From Stenotrophomonas sp. 704A1 (GTDB taxonomy: Bacteria > Pseudomonadota > Gammaproteobacteria > Xanthomonadales > Xanthomonadaceae): a DNA stretch of 64,000 nucleotides. Of the stretch, positions 18,123-28,704 are shown piece by piece. The stretch spans positions 3,807,501 to 3,871,500 of the forward strand of contig NZ_CP130831.1 in the NCBI RefSeq assembly GCF_030549525.1, written 5' to 3'. A program made the position numbers and the translations under genes. The notes below the pieces were generated by a model. The model saw only the letters and a list, made by a program, of their open reading frames with translations, did no database searches and was not told the DNA's origin. Position 1 is the stretch's first letter. Each line of letters begins with the position of its first letter.

Positions 18123-18715
18123 AGAAACTGGTACTGGCCAGCCACAACGCCGGCAAGCTGGTGGAGATGCAGGAGATCCTTGCCGATCTGCCGCTGCAGA
18201 TCACCTCGGCCGCCGAACTGGGCCTGGGCGATGTGGAAGAAACCGGCCTGACCTTCGTCGAGAACGCCCTGCTGAAGGCACGCGCGGCCTGCGCAGCGAC
18301 CGGCCTGCCGGCACTGGCCGATGATTCGGGACTGATCGTCGACGCGCTGGGCGGCGCGCCGGGCCTGTACAGCGCGCGTTATGCCGGCCACCCGACCGAT
18401 GCCGCGGCCAACAACGCCAAGCTGCTGGAAGCGATGGCCGAGGTGCCCGATGGCCAGCGCAGCGCGCGCTTCTACGCGGTGATCGTGCTGCTGCGCCACG
18501 CCACCGACCCGCAGCCGCTGATCTGCGAAGGCCGCTGGGAAGGACAGATCATCCGCGAACTGCGTGGCACCCATGGTTTCGGCTACAACCCGGTGTTCCT
18601 GGACACCCGCCACGGCCTGACTGCCGCGGAAATGGAGCCGGCGCTGAAGAACGCCATCAGCCACCGTGCCCTCGCCCTGCAGCAGCTCAAGCAGCAGCTG
18701 GCGACGGTGTACTGA
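18119..18715 (+). CDS. rdgB: dITP/XTP pyrophosphatase (RdgB/HAM1)
   Basis: 198 residues. It removes dITP, XTP and ITP from the nucleotide pool, releasing pyrophosphate. Visible motifs are LASHNAGKLVEMQEIL at the start, TGLPALADDSGLIVDALGGAPGLYSARYAG, and GTHGFGYNPVFLD. The length is standard. It is translationally coupled to the VOC gene by ATGA. Confidence 0.96.
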   Translation: MKKLVLASHNAGKLVEMQEILADLPLQITSAAELGLGDVEETGLTFVENALLKARAACAATGLPALADDSGLIVDALGGAPGLYSARYAGHPTDAAANNAKLLEAMAEVPDGQRSARFYAVIVLLRHATDPQPLICEGRWEGQIIRELRGTHGFGYNPVFLDTRHGLTAAEMEPALKNAISHRALALQQLKQQLATVY

Positions 18716-18763
18716 CGCCCGCCCGATCGAACCAGGGAAGCCGGCCCAGCACCGGCACTACCG

Positions 18764-20002
18764 ATGAACGCCGCCATGCCGCACGCCCACGACCACTGCA
18801 ACCACCTGCCCGGCGAAGCCTGCTCCGCTGACCACGACAGCCCGCCGCGTCTGGTGCCACCACCGCTGTCGTTGTACGTGCACCTGCCGTGGTGCGTACG
18901 CAAGTGCCCGTACTGCGATTTCAATTCCCACCAGGCCAAGGGCGAGCTGCCGTTCGATGCCTACATCGATGCCCTGCTGCGTGACCTGGACCAGGACCTG
19001 CCGCTGGTCTGGGGCCGGGTGGTACACAGCGTGTTCTTCGGTGGCGGCACGCCCAGCCTGTTCCCCCCCGAAGCGATCGACCGCTTCCTGCAACAGGCCA
19101 GCGCGCGGCTGCGATTTGCGCCCAATGCCGAGATCACCCTGGAGACCAACCCAGGGACCGCCGAGCATGGCCGTTTCGACCGCTACCGTGCCGCCGGGGT
19201 GAACCGGCTCAGCTTCGGCATCCAGAGTTTCGACGATGCGATGCTCAAGCGCCTGGGCCGCATCCACGACAGTGGCGAAGCCGAGCGCGCGGTGAAGATG
19301 GCGCAGGACGCGGGCTACGACAATTTCAACATCGACCTGATGTACGCGCTGCCGGAGCAGACCCTGGCCGGCGCCGAGGCCGATCTGGAGCGTGCGTTCG
19401 CGCTGCAGCCGGCGCACATCTCGCACTACCAGCTGACCCTGGAACCGAACACGGTGTTCTTCGCGCGGCCGCCGCAGGGCATTCCCGATGAAGACAACGC
19501 CTGGGACATGCAGGAGCACTGCCAGGCGCTGCTGGCGCAGGCCGGTTTCGGCCAGTACGAAGTCAGTGCCTACGCGCGCCCCGGCCGGCAGAGCGCGCAC
19601 AACCTGAACTACTGGCGGTTCGGCGATTACCTGGGCATCGGCGCCGGCGCCCACGGCAAGATCAGTTCCGGTGCCGAGGAGCACGTGCTGCGGCGCTGGA
19701 AGCTCAAGCATCCGCAGGCCTACCTGGACAGCGCCGGCAGCCCGGCATCGTTCGGTGGTGACGAGGTCATCAGTGCCGAGCGCCTGCCGTTCGAATACAT
19801 GCTCAACCTGCTGCGCCTGCATGAAGGCTTCGGCCTGCGCGACTTCGAATCGCGCACCGGGCTGGCGCGCAGCGTCCTGGACGCGCCGTTGGCCGAAGCA
19901 GTGCGGCGTGGCTGGCTTGAACGGTCCGGCGACCATGTGCAGCCAACCGAACTCGGCCGCCGCTTCACCAACGATGTGGTGAGCCTGTTCCTGGAGGAAT
20001 GA
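18764..20002 (+). CDS. hemW: Radical SAM haem chaperone HemW
   Basis: 412 residues. The CVRKCPYCDF motif (CX3CX2C) binds the 4Fe-4S cluster; FFGGGTPS and the HemN C-terminal domain follow. HemW-type proteins were long annotated as oxygen-independent coproporphyrinogen oxidase, but lack an Arg/Cys context needed for that reaction and bind haem instead. The N-terminus carries an extra His/Cys-rich stretch of about 30 residues (MPHAHDHCNH) before the core. A second in-frame ATG at 18776 is possible. It follows rdgB closely, as in E. coli (rdgB-hemW). Confidence 0.93.
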   Translation: MNAAMPHAHDHCNHLPGEACSADHDSPPRLVPPPLSLYVHLPWCVRKCPYCDFNSHQAKGELPFDAYIDALLRDLDQDLPLVWGRVVHSVFFGGGTPSLFPPEAIDRFLQQASARLRFAPNAEITLETNPGTAEHGRFDRYRAAGVNRLSFGIQSFDDAMLKRLGRIHDSGEAERAVKMAQDAGYDNFNIDLMYALPEQTLAGAEADLERAFALQPAHISHYQLTLEPNTVFFARPPQGIPDEDNAWDMQEHCQALLAQAGFGQYEVSAYARPGRQSAHNLNYWRFGDYLGIGAGAHGKISSGAEEHVLRRWKLKHPQAYLDSAGSPASFGGDEVISAERLPFEYMLNLLRLHEGFGLRDFESRTGLARSVLDAPLAEAVRRGWLERSGDHVQPTELGRRFTNDVVSLFLEE

Positions 20003-20136
20003 GCCTGCCGCCGTGAGCGGCATCGGCCGCACACGCCGTCGCTGACGCGGCCGATCTCCCCCCTCAAGTAGCGCCTTCACCGGCCGACACGGTAGATTCC
20101 AGAATCGATCCGCGGGAATCCGGGTACCGCTCGCCG

Positions 20137-22410
20137 ATGTCAGCCGTCTTTTCCCTTTCCAGCGCCGACCAGGCGCGCCTGGCCGCTGCCGACCTGCCAC
20201 CGCGGGCGCGTGAGCTGCTGGGCGCGCTGATCGGCCTCTGCCACCACGTCCTGACCGCGCCGTTGATCCTGACCGTGGAAGCGCTGGAGCAGATGCTGCT
20301 GCATGACGCCGACCACGCGCGCAATCCGCAGCAACAGGCCGATCTGCTCGCCCAGCGTGGGCAGCTGCATGCGTTCTCCGGCCACTTCAGTGACCGCATG
20401 CTGGCAGCGCTGGCCGATGCCCTGGTGCAATTGCGCGAACCGGCCGCGCCTGCCGCCGCCGTCACGCCCCCCACGTTGCCCGGCCTGCTCGGGCTGAGCC
20501 TGGTTGCCGAACACGAGGTCGACCGCGACCTGTTGCTGTCCGAAATGGTCCGGCGGGAAACGCTGCGCTCGGCCAATGCGCTGAACCTGCTGGGCCAGCG
20601 CCTGGGCGTCATCGCCGGCGCCCCGGCGTTCGAGGCCGACACGCTGCCGCTGGCCCCGCAGGCGCTGTGCGCGATGGTGCGGCGGACCGCCGAACAGGAT
20701 GGACTCAGTGCCGAGGTGCAGCTGGCGCTGTACCGCAGTTTCGAACGACAGGTGCTGGAGCGGCTCGGTGACGTGCTCGATCGCGCCAATGCCCTGCTGG
20801 CCCAGCACGGGATCCTGCCCGGCCTGGTCTACACCCCCTACCTGGCCCGCTCGTCCAGCACGCGCCGGATCATCACCCAGTCGGTCGGCAGCGGCCGCAG
20901 CGGGCGGCCGTCTCCGCGCGTGCCGACACCGTTGACCGGCTGGTCCGGTTCCGCACCGCCGGGCTCGTGGTCCACGCTGATGCAGGATGCGTTGGCCGAC
21001 ACCGCGGCGCCGGGCGCGGCGGCCGGCCTGACCGCGCCCGCCAGCAGTGTGCTGCACGACATGCTGCAGCAGGCACGACACGCGCCCTCGCCGGCCGCGG
21101 AACCCAACGCGCTGCCGAGCGCTGCCGTCGATGCTGTGCTGGCACGCCTGCAGGGCCAGGCCAGTGCCGCCACCGCGGTCACCGACCTGCAGGCCGCGCT
21201 GGTCGCCCAGCTGCGCAGCGAGCACGGGGCGCAGGCCCAGCTGGGCAGCCATGAGCGCGACAATCTCGACCTGCTGCGGCTGTTGCTGCAGCAGGTCCAG
21301 CAGCAACAGCGGCCGGACCCGGTGCCCGCCGCGCTGCTCGCACGCCTGCAGGTGCCGCTGGCCCGCGCCGCGATGGCCGACCCCGGCTTCTTCGTGCGCG
21401 ACGAGCATCCGGCGCGCGAACTGCTCAACCATGTCGCCGAAGCGGGGGCCAACTGGCTGGGCGATGACGATGTGGACCCGCAGCTGATGCAGCGGCTGGC
21501 GCAGAGCGTGCAGGGCCTGCTGGGCCAGGATGCGCGCACGCCCGAGGCGTTCGCTGCGGCCAACGAAGAGATCCAGCAGCACCAGCGCGCCGCCGCGCAC
21601 CGCGCCGAACTGGCCGAACGCCGCCATGTCGAAGCCGCGCGTGGCAAGGAGCGGCTGGCGCTGGCGCGGCGCCAGGCCACGGCGCAGATCGACCAGTGCT
21701 GCGATGCCCAGGCGCCCCCGCGTTTCGTGCAGACCCTGCTGCGCCAGGCCTGGGCCGACGCGCTGACGCTGACCCGGCTACGCCATGGTGACGACTCGCC
21801 ACAGTGGCAGGAACGCCTGCAGCAGACCGAACGCATCGCCACCATTACCGCCGGCGCCGCCAGCGACGACAGCACCCCCGACGCCCCGCTGGCCGCCGAG
21901 GTGGAGTCGGCACTGCTGCAGGTCGGCTACCACGCCGAGGAAGCCGCTGCGGTTGCGCGGCGCCTGTCCACCCCTGGCGGCGAGGACGAAAGCACGTCAC
22001 GCACCGAACTGAGCGCACGCCTGAGAGCGCGCGCGCGGCTGGGCGAGCATGCCGGCAGCGAGGCGCCTGCCAGCGAAGCCGTGCAGCGCAGCGATGCCGA
22101 AGAGCGCTGCTACCAGCAGCTGTGCACGCTGCCGTTCGGCAGCTGGTTCGACATCGACGACGGCGAGGGCCGGATGCGCCGGCAGCGCCTGTCCTGGTAC
22201 AGCCTGCTGACCGGACACGTACTGTTCGTCAACGCACGCGGGCAGAAGCTCGCCGAAACCCACCTGGACGCGCTGGCCCGGCAGATGAGCGCCGGCCGCG
22301 CGCAACTGGTCACCGAAGACAAGGGCCGGCTGGTCGACCGCGCCTGGCAGGCCAGCCTGGGCGCCCTGCGTGCGCTTGCCGGTCGCCGCCCGCAGGAGCC
22401 CGACGCATGA
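20137..22410 (+). CDS. DUF1631 family protein
   Basis: 757 residues, matching the usual 700-800 of the DUF1631 family found in gammaproteobacteria. It is mostly helical, Ala/Gln/Leu-rich and without signal peptide. The middle (about 230-300) is a low-complexity linker. The C-terminal part (QLCTLPFGSWFDIDDGEGRMRRQRLSWYS then HVLFVNARGQKLAE) resembles a small beta domain, recalling PilZ-like folds. The gene overlaps a PilZ gene by ATGA, so a role in cyclic-di-GMP-linked motility or surface behaviour is a reasonable inference but unproven. Confidence 0.8.
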   Translation: MSAVFSLSSADQARLAAADLPPRARELLGALIGLCHHVLTAPLILTVEALEQMLLHDADHARNPQQQADLLAQRGQLHAFSGHFSDRMLAALADALVQLREPAAPAAAVTPPTLPGLLGLSLVAEHEVDRDLLLSEMVRRETLRSANALNLLGQRLGVIAGAPAFEADTLPLAPQALCAMVRRTAEQDGLSAEVQLALYRSFERQVLERLGDVLDRANALLAQHGILPGLVYTPYLARSSSTRRIITQSVGSGRSGRPSPRVPTPLTGWSGSAPPGSWSTLMQDALADTAAPGAAAGLTAPASSVLHDMLQQARHAPSPAAEPNALPSAAVDAVLARLQGQASAATAVTDLQAALVAQLRSEHGAQAQLGSHERDNLDLLRLLLQQVQQQQRPDPVPAALLARLQVPLARAAMADPGFFVRDEHPARELLNHVAEAGANWLGDDDVDPQLMQRLAQSVQGLLGQDARTPEAFAAANEEIQQHQRAAAHRAELAERRHVEAARGKERLALARRQATAQIDQCCDAQAPPRFVQTLLRQAWADALTLTRLRHGDDSPQWQERLQQTERIATITAGAASDDSTPDAPLAAEVESALLQVGYHAEEAAAVARRLSTPGGEDESTSRTELSARLRARARLGEHAGSEAPASEAVQRSDAEERCYQQLCTLPFGSWFDIDDGEGRMRRQRLSWYSLLTGHVLFVNARGQKLAETHLDALARQMSAGRAQLVTEDKGRLVDRAWQASLGALRALAGRRPQEPDA

Positions 22411-22781
22411 GTACCCCACCCCCTGTCGATACCCGTCGCGCACCGCGGCGCCAGGTCGCCGACCTGGTGCCGGTCACCGACCAGATGCGCGCGTGCGTGG
22501 TCGGGCGCCTCGGCAATGTGTCCGAAACCGGCATGCTGATGCTGGCCAGCGCGCCGCTGCGTGACGACGCGCTGTACCAGCTGCGTTTCCCGCTGCCGCT
22601 GGGCGATGGCCGCAGCGAGCCGATCGATGTCGGCGTGCATCTGCTGTGGAGCGAACCGGCGCATGCGCCGGGGCAGAGCTGGGCCGGCTTCCGCTTCCTG
22701 ACGCTGTCGCGCGAGCATCGGCAGCTGCTGCGCCAGTGGATCGGCGAGGACAACGACGAGACACCGGTTTCGACGGGCTGA
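22407..22781 (+). CDS. PilZ-domain protein
   Basis: 124 residues. DTRRAPRRQVADL gives an RxxxR-type N-terminal motif, and GNVSETGMLMLA corresponds to the (D/N)xSxxG motif of c-di-GMP-binding PilZ domains. The start overlaps the DUF1631 stop (ATGA). It is shorter than many PilZ proteins and lacks an attached effector domain, so it may act as an adaptor, possibly for the DUF1631 product. Confidence 0.85.
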   Translation: MSTPPPVDTRRAPRRQVADLVPVTDQMRACVVGRLGNVSETGMLMLASAPLRDDALYQLRFPLPLGDGRSEPIDVGVHLLWSEPAHAPGQSWAGFRFLTLSREHRQLLRQWIGEDNDETPVSTG

Positions 22782-22855
22782 GTGCCGGTTCCGGCACAGC
22801 GGTCTGCAGCGGTATGCGGCAGAATCTAGGGCCGTTTCCGTGTCGAGCCACCGCA

Positions 22856-24187
<1,332 letters not shown>

Positions 24188-24226
24188 GCCTCTCGTGGTT
24201 TGACGCTTAGAGCAGAAGCCGCGCTT

Positions 24227-24330
24227 GGCGGTGCGGGTGGGCCATGCAGGGGACGCTGCAAGTACGTCCCTGCAAGCTCGATGGCGCCATCCATGGCGCC
24301 AACGCCCCTGCATGGCCCACCCGCACCGCC
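24227..24330 (+). repeat. Composite long-hairpin repeat, copy B
   Basis: Outer arms 24227-24252 and 24305-24330 are perfectly complementary over 26 bases. The inside repeats the plan of copy A: GGACG-CTGCAAGTA-CGTCC (24251-24269), then CTGCAAGCTCG, then the hairpin TGGCGCCAT-CC-ATGGCGCCA. The arm sequences differ from copy A while pairing is kept. It is followed by the palindrome GTGTCGACCAAGGTCGACAC (24410-24429), as in copy A. It lies directly after pepQ. Confidence 0.75.
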
Positions 24331-24451
24331 TTTGACAGTTTCCTGCGCGCGTTCAACCACGGAAAAGAAAAAAGAAAAGCAAAAGCGGCTCGCTCGCTGC
24401 GCTCGCTCTGTGTCGACCAAGGTCGACACCTGCCAGCAGCCGCAGCAGCCA

Positions 24452-24518
24452 GTAGATCCACGCCATGCGTGGGTGATTCATTCGATATCTGACAGATGTG
24501 CCGACCAACGGTCGGCAC
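24452..24518. repeat. GTAG-type short palindromes
   Basis: GTAGATCCACGC-CATGCGTGG (24452-24474) belongs to the GTAG-type REP set. A second palindrome, GTGCCGACCAACGGTCGGCAC, lies at 24498-24518. They separate hairpin copies B and C in the pepQ-pepP gap. Confidence 0.7.
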
Positions 24519-24544
24519 CCACCAACAGCCGCAGGAACCTGTCA

Positions 24545-24700
24545 GAGGTGGGGCGGTGTGGCTGGGCCGGACCGCGGAGCGGGGTTTACGGCGTGTCCTG
24601 ACCACCCACACCGCCCCGCCATCCCACGGAATGCCGCTCTTGCTTTCGCCGTTGCCGTTGCATTGAGCAGGTGCAGGGCTGCAAGCCCTGCTGAAAAGCC
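24545..24700 (-). repeat. Composite hairpin repeat, diverged copy C (inverted)
   Basis: Read on the minus strand this shares with copy A the leading CAGGGC/GCCCTG hairpin, CTCAATGCAACGGCAA, TCCGTGGG and TGGCGGGGCGG. Its outer arms (24550-24561 with 24606-24617 plus a short extension) pair over at least 12 bases. The inner core differs (ACGCCGTAAACC and CCGC-GGA-GCGG). Copies B and C point towards each other in the 515-base pepQ-pepP gap, which contains no supported protein gene. Confidence 0.55.
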
Positions 24701-24702
24701 CC

Positions 24703-26031
24703 TTACCCCGCCATCAGCGCTTCGATCTCGTCGGCGCTGCGTGCCAATCCTTCGGTCAGCACGCGATGGCCGTCGTCGGTGATCAGCACGTCATCCTCGG
24801 TACGGATGCCGATACCGCGCCAGCGCGGCTCCACCGTCGTGTCGTCCACGCCGATGTACAGCCCCGGCTCGATGGTGAACGCCATGCCCGGCTCCAGCAG
24901 GCGCGAGTCGCCGGCCAGGCGGTAATCGCCCACGTCGTGCACATCCAGCCCGATCCAGTGTCCGGTCTTGTGCCGGTAGAAGCGCTGGTACAGGCCCTCG
25001 GCCAGGTTCTTCTCCAGCGTGCCCTTCAGCAGGCCGAGCCGCAGCAGGCCCTCGGTCAGCGTCTGCACCGCGGCCAGATGCCCGGCCTCGTACGGCACCC
25101 CGGGCACGGCCTGGGCCAGCGCGGCGGCCTGCGCCGCCCCCACCAGATCGTGCAGTGCGCGCTGTTCGGCACTGAAGCGCCCGTTGACCGGGAAGGTCCG
25201 GGTGATGTCGCTGGCATAGTTGCGGTATTCGGCGCCGGCATCGATCAGCACCAGCTCGCCATCGCGCGAACGCGCGTTGTTGTCGCGGTAGTGCAGGATG
25301 CAGCCGTTGCGGCCAGCACCGACAATGCTGCAGTACGCCGGCACCGCATCGTTGGCACGGAACACGCGTTCCAGTTCGGCCTGCAGTTCGTATTCGTGGA
25401 TGCCCGCGCGGGCCGCCTGCATGGCGGCGCGGTGCGCCAGCATGCTGATCTCGGCCGCGCGCTGCATCAGCGCCACTTCGGCACCGGATTTGAACAGCCG
25501 CTGCTCATGCAGCAGGTGCCCCAGTTCCAGGAACTCATGCGGCGGCTGCGCGCCATGGCGCACCTGCGAGCGCACGCGGTTGACCCAGCCGATCAGCTTC
25601 AGGTCGAAGTCCGCGTCGCGGCCGAAGTGGTAGTAGACGCGCGAGCGGCCTTCCAGCAGGCCCGGCAGGATGTCATCCAGATCATCGATCGGATAGGCAT
25701 CATCCATCCCGTACTGGGCCACCGCGCCTTCCTGGCCCGCCCGGCTGCCATCCCAGGCTTCACGATCGGCATCGCGCTCGCGGCAGAACAGGATCGCCTC
25801 GCCATGCCGGCGCCCGGGAATCAGCACCAGCACCGCCTCCGGCTCCGGGAAGCCACTCAGGTACTGGAAGTCCGAATCCTGCCGGTACGGATAATGCGTA
25901 TCCAGGCTGCGCACCTTCTCCGACGCTGCCGGCAGCACCAGGATCGCGTCTTCGCCGGCCATGTCCATCAACTGCCGGCGGCGACGCTTGTACTCGCCGG
26001 CCGCGATGCCGGTGCGCTGCTTGATCTCCAT
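24703..26031 (-). CDS. pepP: Xaa-Pro aminopeptidase
   Basis: 442 residues, matching E. coli PepP (441). It removes N-terminal residues that precede proline. The N-terminal domain includes YRQDSDFQYLSGFPEPEAVLVL. The M24 metal site is in LVLIDAGAEYRNYASDITRTF, HKTGHWIGLDVHDVG, LEPGMAFTIEPGLYI and GIGIRTEDDVLIT. Its ATG shares a base with the ygfB stop (TGATG), so it is second in a ygfB-pepP operon. Confidence 0.96.
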   Translation of the reverse strand: MEIKQRTGIAAGEYKRRRRQLMDMAGEDAILVLPAASEKVRSLDTHYPYRQDSDFQYLSGFPEPEAVLVLIPGRRHGEAILFCRERDADREAWDGSRAGQEGAVAQYGMDDAYPIDDLDDILPGLLEGRSRVYYHFGRDADFDLKLIGWVNRVRSQVRHGAQPPHEFLELGHLLHEQRLFKSGAEVALMQRAAEISMLAHRAAMQAARAGIHEYELQAELERVFRANDAVPAYCSIVGAGRNGCILHYRDNNARSRDGELVLIDAGAEYRNYASDITRTFPVNGRFSAEQRALHDLVGAAQAAALAQAVPGVPYEAGHLAAVQTLTEGLLRLGLLKGTLEKNLAEGLYQRFYRHKTGHWIGLDVHDVGDYRLAGDSRLLEPGMAFTIEPGLYIGVDDTTVEPRWRGIGIRTEDDVLITDDGHRVLTEGLARSADEIEALMAG

Positions 26032-26579
26032 CAGTTCAGGCGCTGCCGGTGGCGCGCGGCCAGCACCACGTCGCCGTGCAGCAGCAGCACCGCCACGCGG
26101 ATGAACTCCTCGATCTCCGACAGCGCTTCGTCGTCATCCTCACCGCCGGCCTCGAAATCCTCGCTGGAGGCGCGGGCCAGGCTGGCCAGATCGTTCAGCG
26201 CTTCCTCGCCCTCTTCGGACAGCGTCGGGCGGTTGCCGCCGCTGCCCAGGCCGAAGCCGCCCAGGAAGGCGCGGGTCCAGCTGAACATGGCATCGGCCTG
26301 CGCGGCCACGTCGGCGTTGTCGGTCAGCAGCAGCTCAAAGGCGAAGTCGCGGTCTTCCAGCTGCTTGATGCTGGCCTGCAGCAGCTGCCCCAGCACGCTG
26401 TCGGCGGCGACCGGCGGCAGGTGGTCGTCGGCCAGCACGCGCGCCGGCCAGTCATTGCCGGGGGCGCCGCCGGCGGCCAGCCAACCGCACAGGCCGCCAT
26501 GCAACTCGGCGGCAGTGGCACCCAGGCCCAGTTCCTGGCTGGCGCGGGAAACGTCGTCGACGGAGGGAAGTTCGGTCAT
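26031..26579 (-). CDS. YgfB/YecA (UPF0149) family protein
   Basis: 182 residues from the ATG at 26579 (MTELPSVDDV). It is acidic and helical, with AELHGGLCGWLAAG, FSWTRAFLGGFGLGSG and EIEEFIRVAVLLLHG, the conserved cores of the YgfB family. In Pseudomonas YgfB was reported as a regulator affecting beta-lactamase expression; the role here is not known. It is coupled to pepP and divergent from the zapB-like and zapA genes, an arrangement shared with E. coli. Confidence 0.9.
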   Translation of the reverse strand: MTELPSVDDVSRASQELGLGATAAELHGGLCGWLAAGGAPGNDWPARVLADDHLPPVAADSVLGQLLQASIKQLEDRDFAFELLLTDNADVAAQADAMFSWTRAFLGGFGLGSGGNRPTLSEEGEEALNDLASLARASSEDFEAGGEDDDEALSEIEEFIRVAVLLLHGDVVLAARHRQRLN

Positions 26580-26731
26580 CGTGCGGCTCGTTCGGAAGGG
26601 AAACACCGGAGCGCGCACGCGCGCGCCCGTGAGCCCGCTAGTGTAGCAACCTGCCGGCATCGTCCAGGCGACAGCCGGGCCTTGCTGCACGGGCGCTTGA
26701 CCACCCTGACCCGGCTTGCCTATCGTGCGGC

Positions 26732-26953
26732 ATGGAACCCGCCGATCCCCTCGCCCAGCTGCAGGCCTTCGCCGCCCGTGTGGACGCGTTGCTTGAACGC
26801 AACCAGCGGCTGGCCGAGGAGAACCGCAGCCTGCGCCACCAGCAGGAACAGCTGGTCGCGGAGCGCTCGACGCTGCTGGCCAAGAACGAACAGGCCCGCT
26901 CGCGGGTGGAAGCGATGATCAGCCGGCTCAAATCCCTGGAGCAGCACACATGA
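26732..26953 (+). CDS. Small ZapB-like coiled-coil protein (TIGR02449 type)
   Basis: 73 residues, almost entirely heptad-rich: LAQLQAFAARVDALLERNQRLAEENRSL and later LLAKNEQARSRVEAMISRLKSLEQ. Such short coiled-coil genes commonly precede zapA in gammaproteobacteria. The stop overlaps the zapA start by 4 bases, so joint function in Z-ring organisation is a fair inference. Confidence 0.8.
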   Translation: MEPADPLAQLQAFAARVDALLERNQRLAEENRSLRHQQEQLVAERSTLLAKNEQARSRVEAMISRLKSLEQHT

Positions 26954-27246
26954 GCGCCGAACCGGTCAGTGTCCGCATCCTCGATCGTGAATACACCGTC
27001 GGTGTCGGCGGCGATGAACGCGACAGCCTGATGGCCGCCGCCCGCCTGCTGGATGCGCGCATGCGCGAGATCCGCGGCAGCAACCGCATGGCGGCGGTGG
27101 ACCGGGTGGCGGTGCTGGCCGCGCTCAACCTGGCCCACGAACTGCAGCAGCTGCGCGACGAGAATGCCCGCCAGGCGATCACGCTGCAGCAGACCCTGGC
27201 CGACCTGAACCGGCGCCTGGACCGCGCGATCGACAGCTCCAGCTGA
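26950..27246 (+). CDS. zapA: Cell division protein ZapA
   Basis: 98 residues. EPVSVRILDREYTVGVGGDERDSLMAAARLLDARMREIR is the globular FtsZ-binding domain; a C-terminal coiled coil follows (LAHELQQLRDENARQAITLQQTLADL). ZapA crosslinks and stabilises FtsZ filaments at midcell. Followed by 6S RNA and fau, the same order as E. coli zapA-ssrS-fau. Confidence 0.95.
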   Translation: MSAEPVSVRILDREYTVGVGGDERDSLMAAARLLDARMREIRGSNRMAAVDRVAVLAALNLAHELQQLRDENARQAITLQQTLADLNRRLDRAIDSSS

Positions 27247-27330
27247 CGATCGCGCCAGCAGCGTCTTCTCCTTTCTGAATTGGCACGGACTGTTGCCGAC
27301 GAACGGCCTATCCAGATCCTGCGGTCTGGC

Positions 27331-27336
27331 TATAAT
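27331..27336 (+). promoter_or_regulatory. -10 box of the 6S RNA promoter
   Basis: A perfect TATAAT lies about 9 bases before the predicted 5' end of 6S RNA. No good -35 hexamer is seen at 16-18 bases upstream, so the promoter may depend on the -10 and nearby bases. Confidence 0.7.
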
Positions 27337-27344
27337 GGCCACGC

Positions 27345-27527
27345 GTTCTCTGCGGTACTCGACGGCATGTGCAAACATTCGCCTTGTCCCTTAAGAACGA
27401 CACCGGGAGCGCGACAGCGCCGGGAGTGCAGGTCCGCCTTGCAGCGGGAAGCCCGATGGTTCTCCAGCGTTCCCACTTGAGCCCCCGGGTTCAAGGTCGT
27501 TTCGCATGCATCGACATTGCGGAGAAT
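27345..27527 (+). ncRNA. ssrS: 6S RNA
   Basis: It lies between zapA and fau, the conserved 6S location. The predicted ends pair: TTCTCTGC at the 5' side with GCGGAGAA at the 3' side (ending 27526). The inside can fold into a long imperfect rod with an open central bubble. The length of about 180 bases is typical. 6S RNA mimics an open promoter and holds sigma-70 RNA polymerase in stationary phase. The exact ends are estimated from the closing stem and the upstream TATAAT. Confidence 0.85.
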
Positions 27528-27540
27528 GCAATATTCCAGC

Positions 27541-27568
27541 AAGGGCGGCGTCTTCGGGCGTCGCCCTT
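27541..27568 (+). terminator. Hairpin between 6S RNA and fau
   Basis: AAGGGCGGCG pairs with CGTCGCCCTT around a TCTTCGGG loop, followed by GTTCTTT. It may end a fraction of 6S transcripts; read-through would reach fau, as in other bacteria where 6S and fau are co-transcribed. Confidence 0.6.
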
Positions 27569-27612
27569 GTTCTTTCCGGCACAATGACGGCTGTTCCTTG
27601 CCGCACGCTGCC

Positions 27613-28202
27613 ATGACCGACCCGCGCCAGGCCCTGCGCCACGACCTGCGGCAACGCCGCCGCGACCTTTCCGCCCCGGCCCGCATCGCCGCCGCCGACG
27701 CGCTGGCCGACGCGCTGCTGTCGCTGCCGTTCGCCCCGCGCAACGGGTGGGTGGCCGGGTACTGGGCGCTCGATGGCGAAATCGCCCTGCACCGCTGGCA
27801 GCTGCAGCTGCCCGAAGGACTCACCTACTGCCTGCCGGTACTGGCCGGCGATGTGCTGCGCTTCGCACCCTGGCGGCCGGGACAGCCGCTGACCAGCAAC
27901 CGCTACGGCATTCCCGAGCCGGACGTCGCCGTGGAAGACACCCTGGAACCGGCGCAGATGGCGCTGGTGGTGACCCCGCTGGTGGGCTTCGACACACAGT
28001 GCCGGCGGCTGGGCATGGGGGGCGGCTGGTATGATCGCAGCTTCGCCTTCCGCCACGACCGGCCGGCGCCGCCCTGGCTGGTTGGCGCGGCGTTCGCGGT
28101 GCAGCAGGTCGAGTCCTTGCCGGTGGCGTCCTGGGACGTGCCGGTGGATGCGATCTGCACCGAAGACGGCACCCTGTTCCCCTCCGCTGCCCCCGTGAAC
28201 GC

Positions 28203-28206
<4 letters not shown>
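27613..28206 (+). CDS. fau: 5-formyltetrahydrofolate cyclo-ligase
   Basis: 197 residues from the ATG at 27613 (MTDPRQALRHDLRQRRRDL). It converts 5-formyl-THF to 5,10-methenyl-THF using ATP. The phosphate-binding GMGGGWYDR and the NRYGIPEP motif are visible. The start is chosen because the longer upstream frame enters 6S RNA. The stop overlaps the EVE gene start (ATGA). Confidence 0.95.
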
Positions 28207-28682
<476 letters not shown>

Positions 28683-28704
28683 ATCCCTGCCTGAGAGTTT
28701 CCCC

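Noticed and set aside
18758..20200. 480-codon minus-strand frame opposite hemW
   Set aside because: Antisense shadow; hemW has its full cluster motif and domain order.
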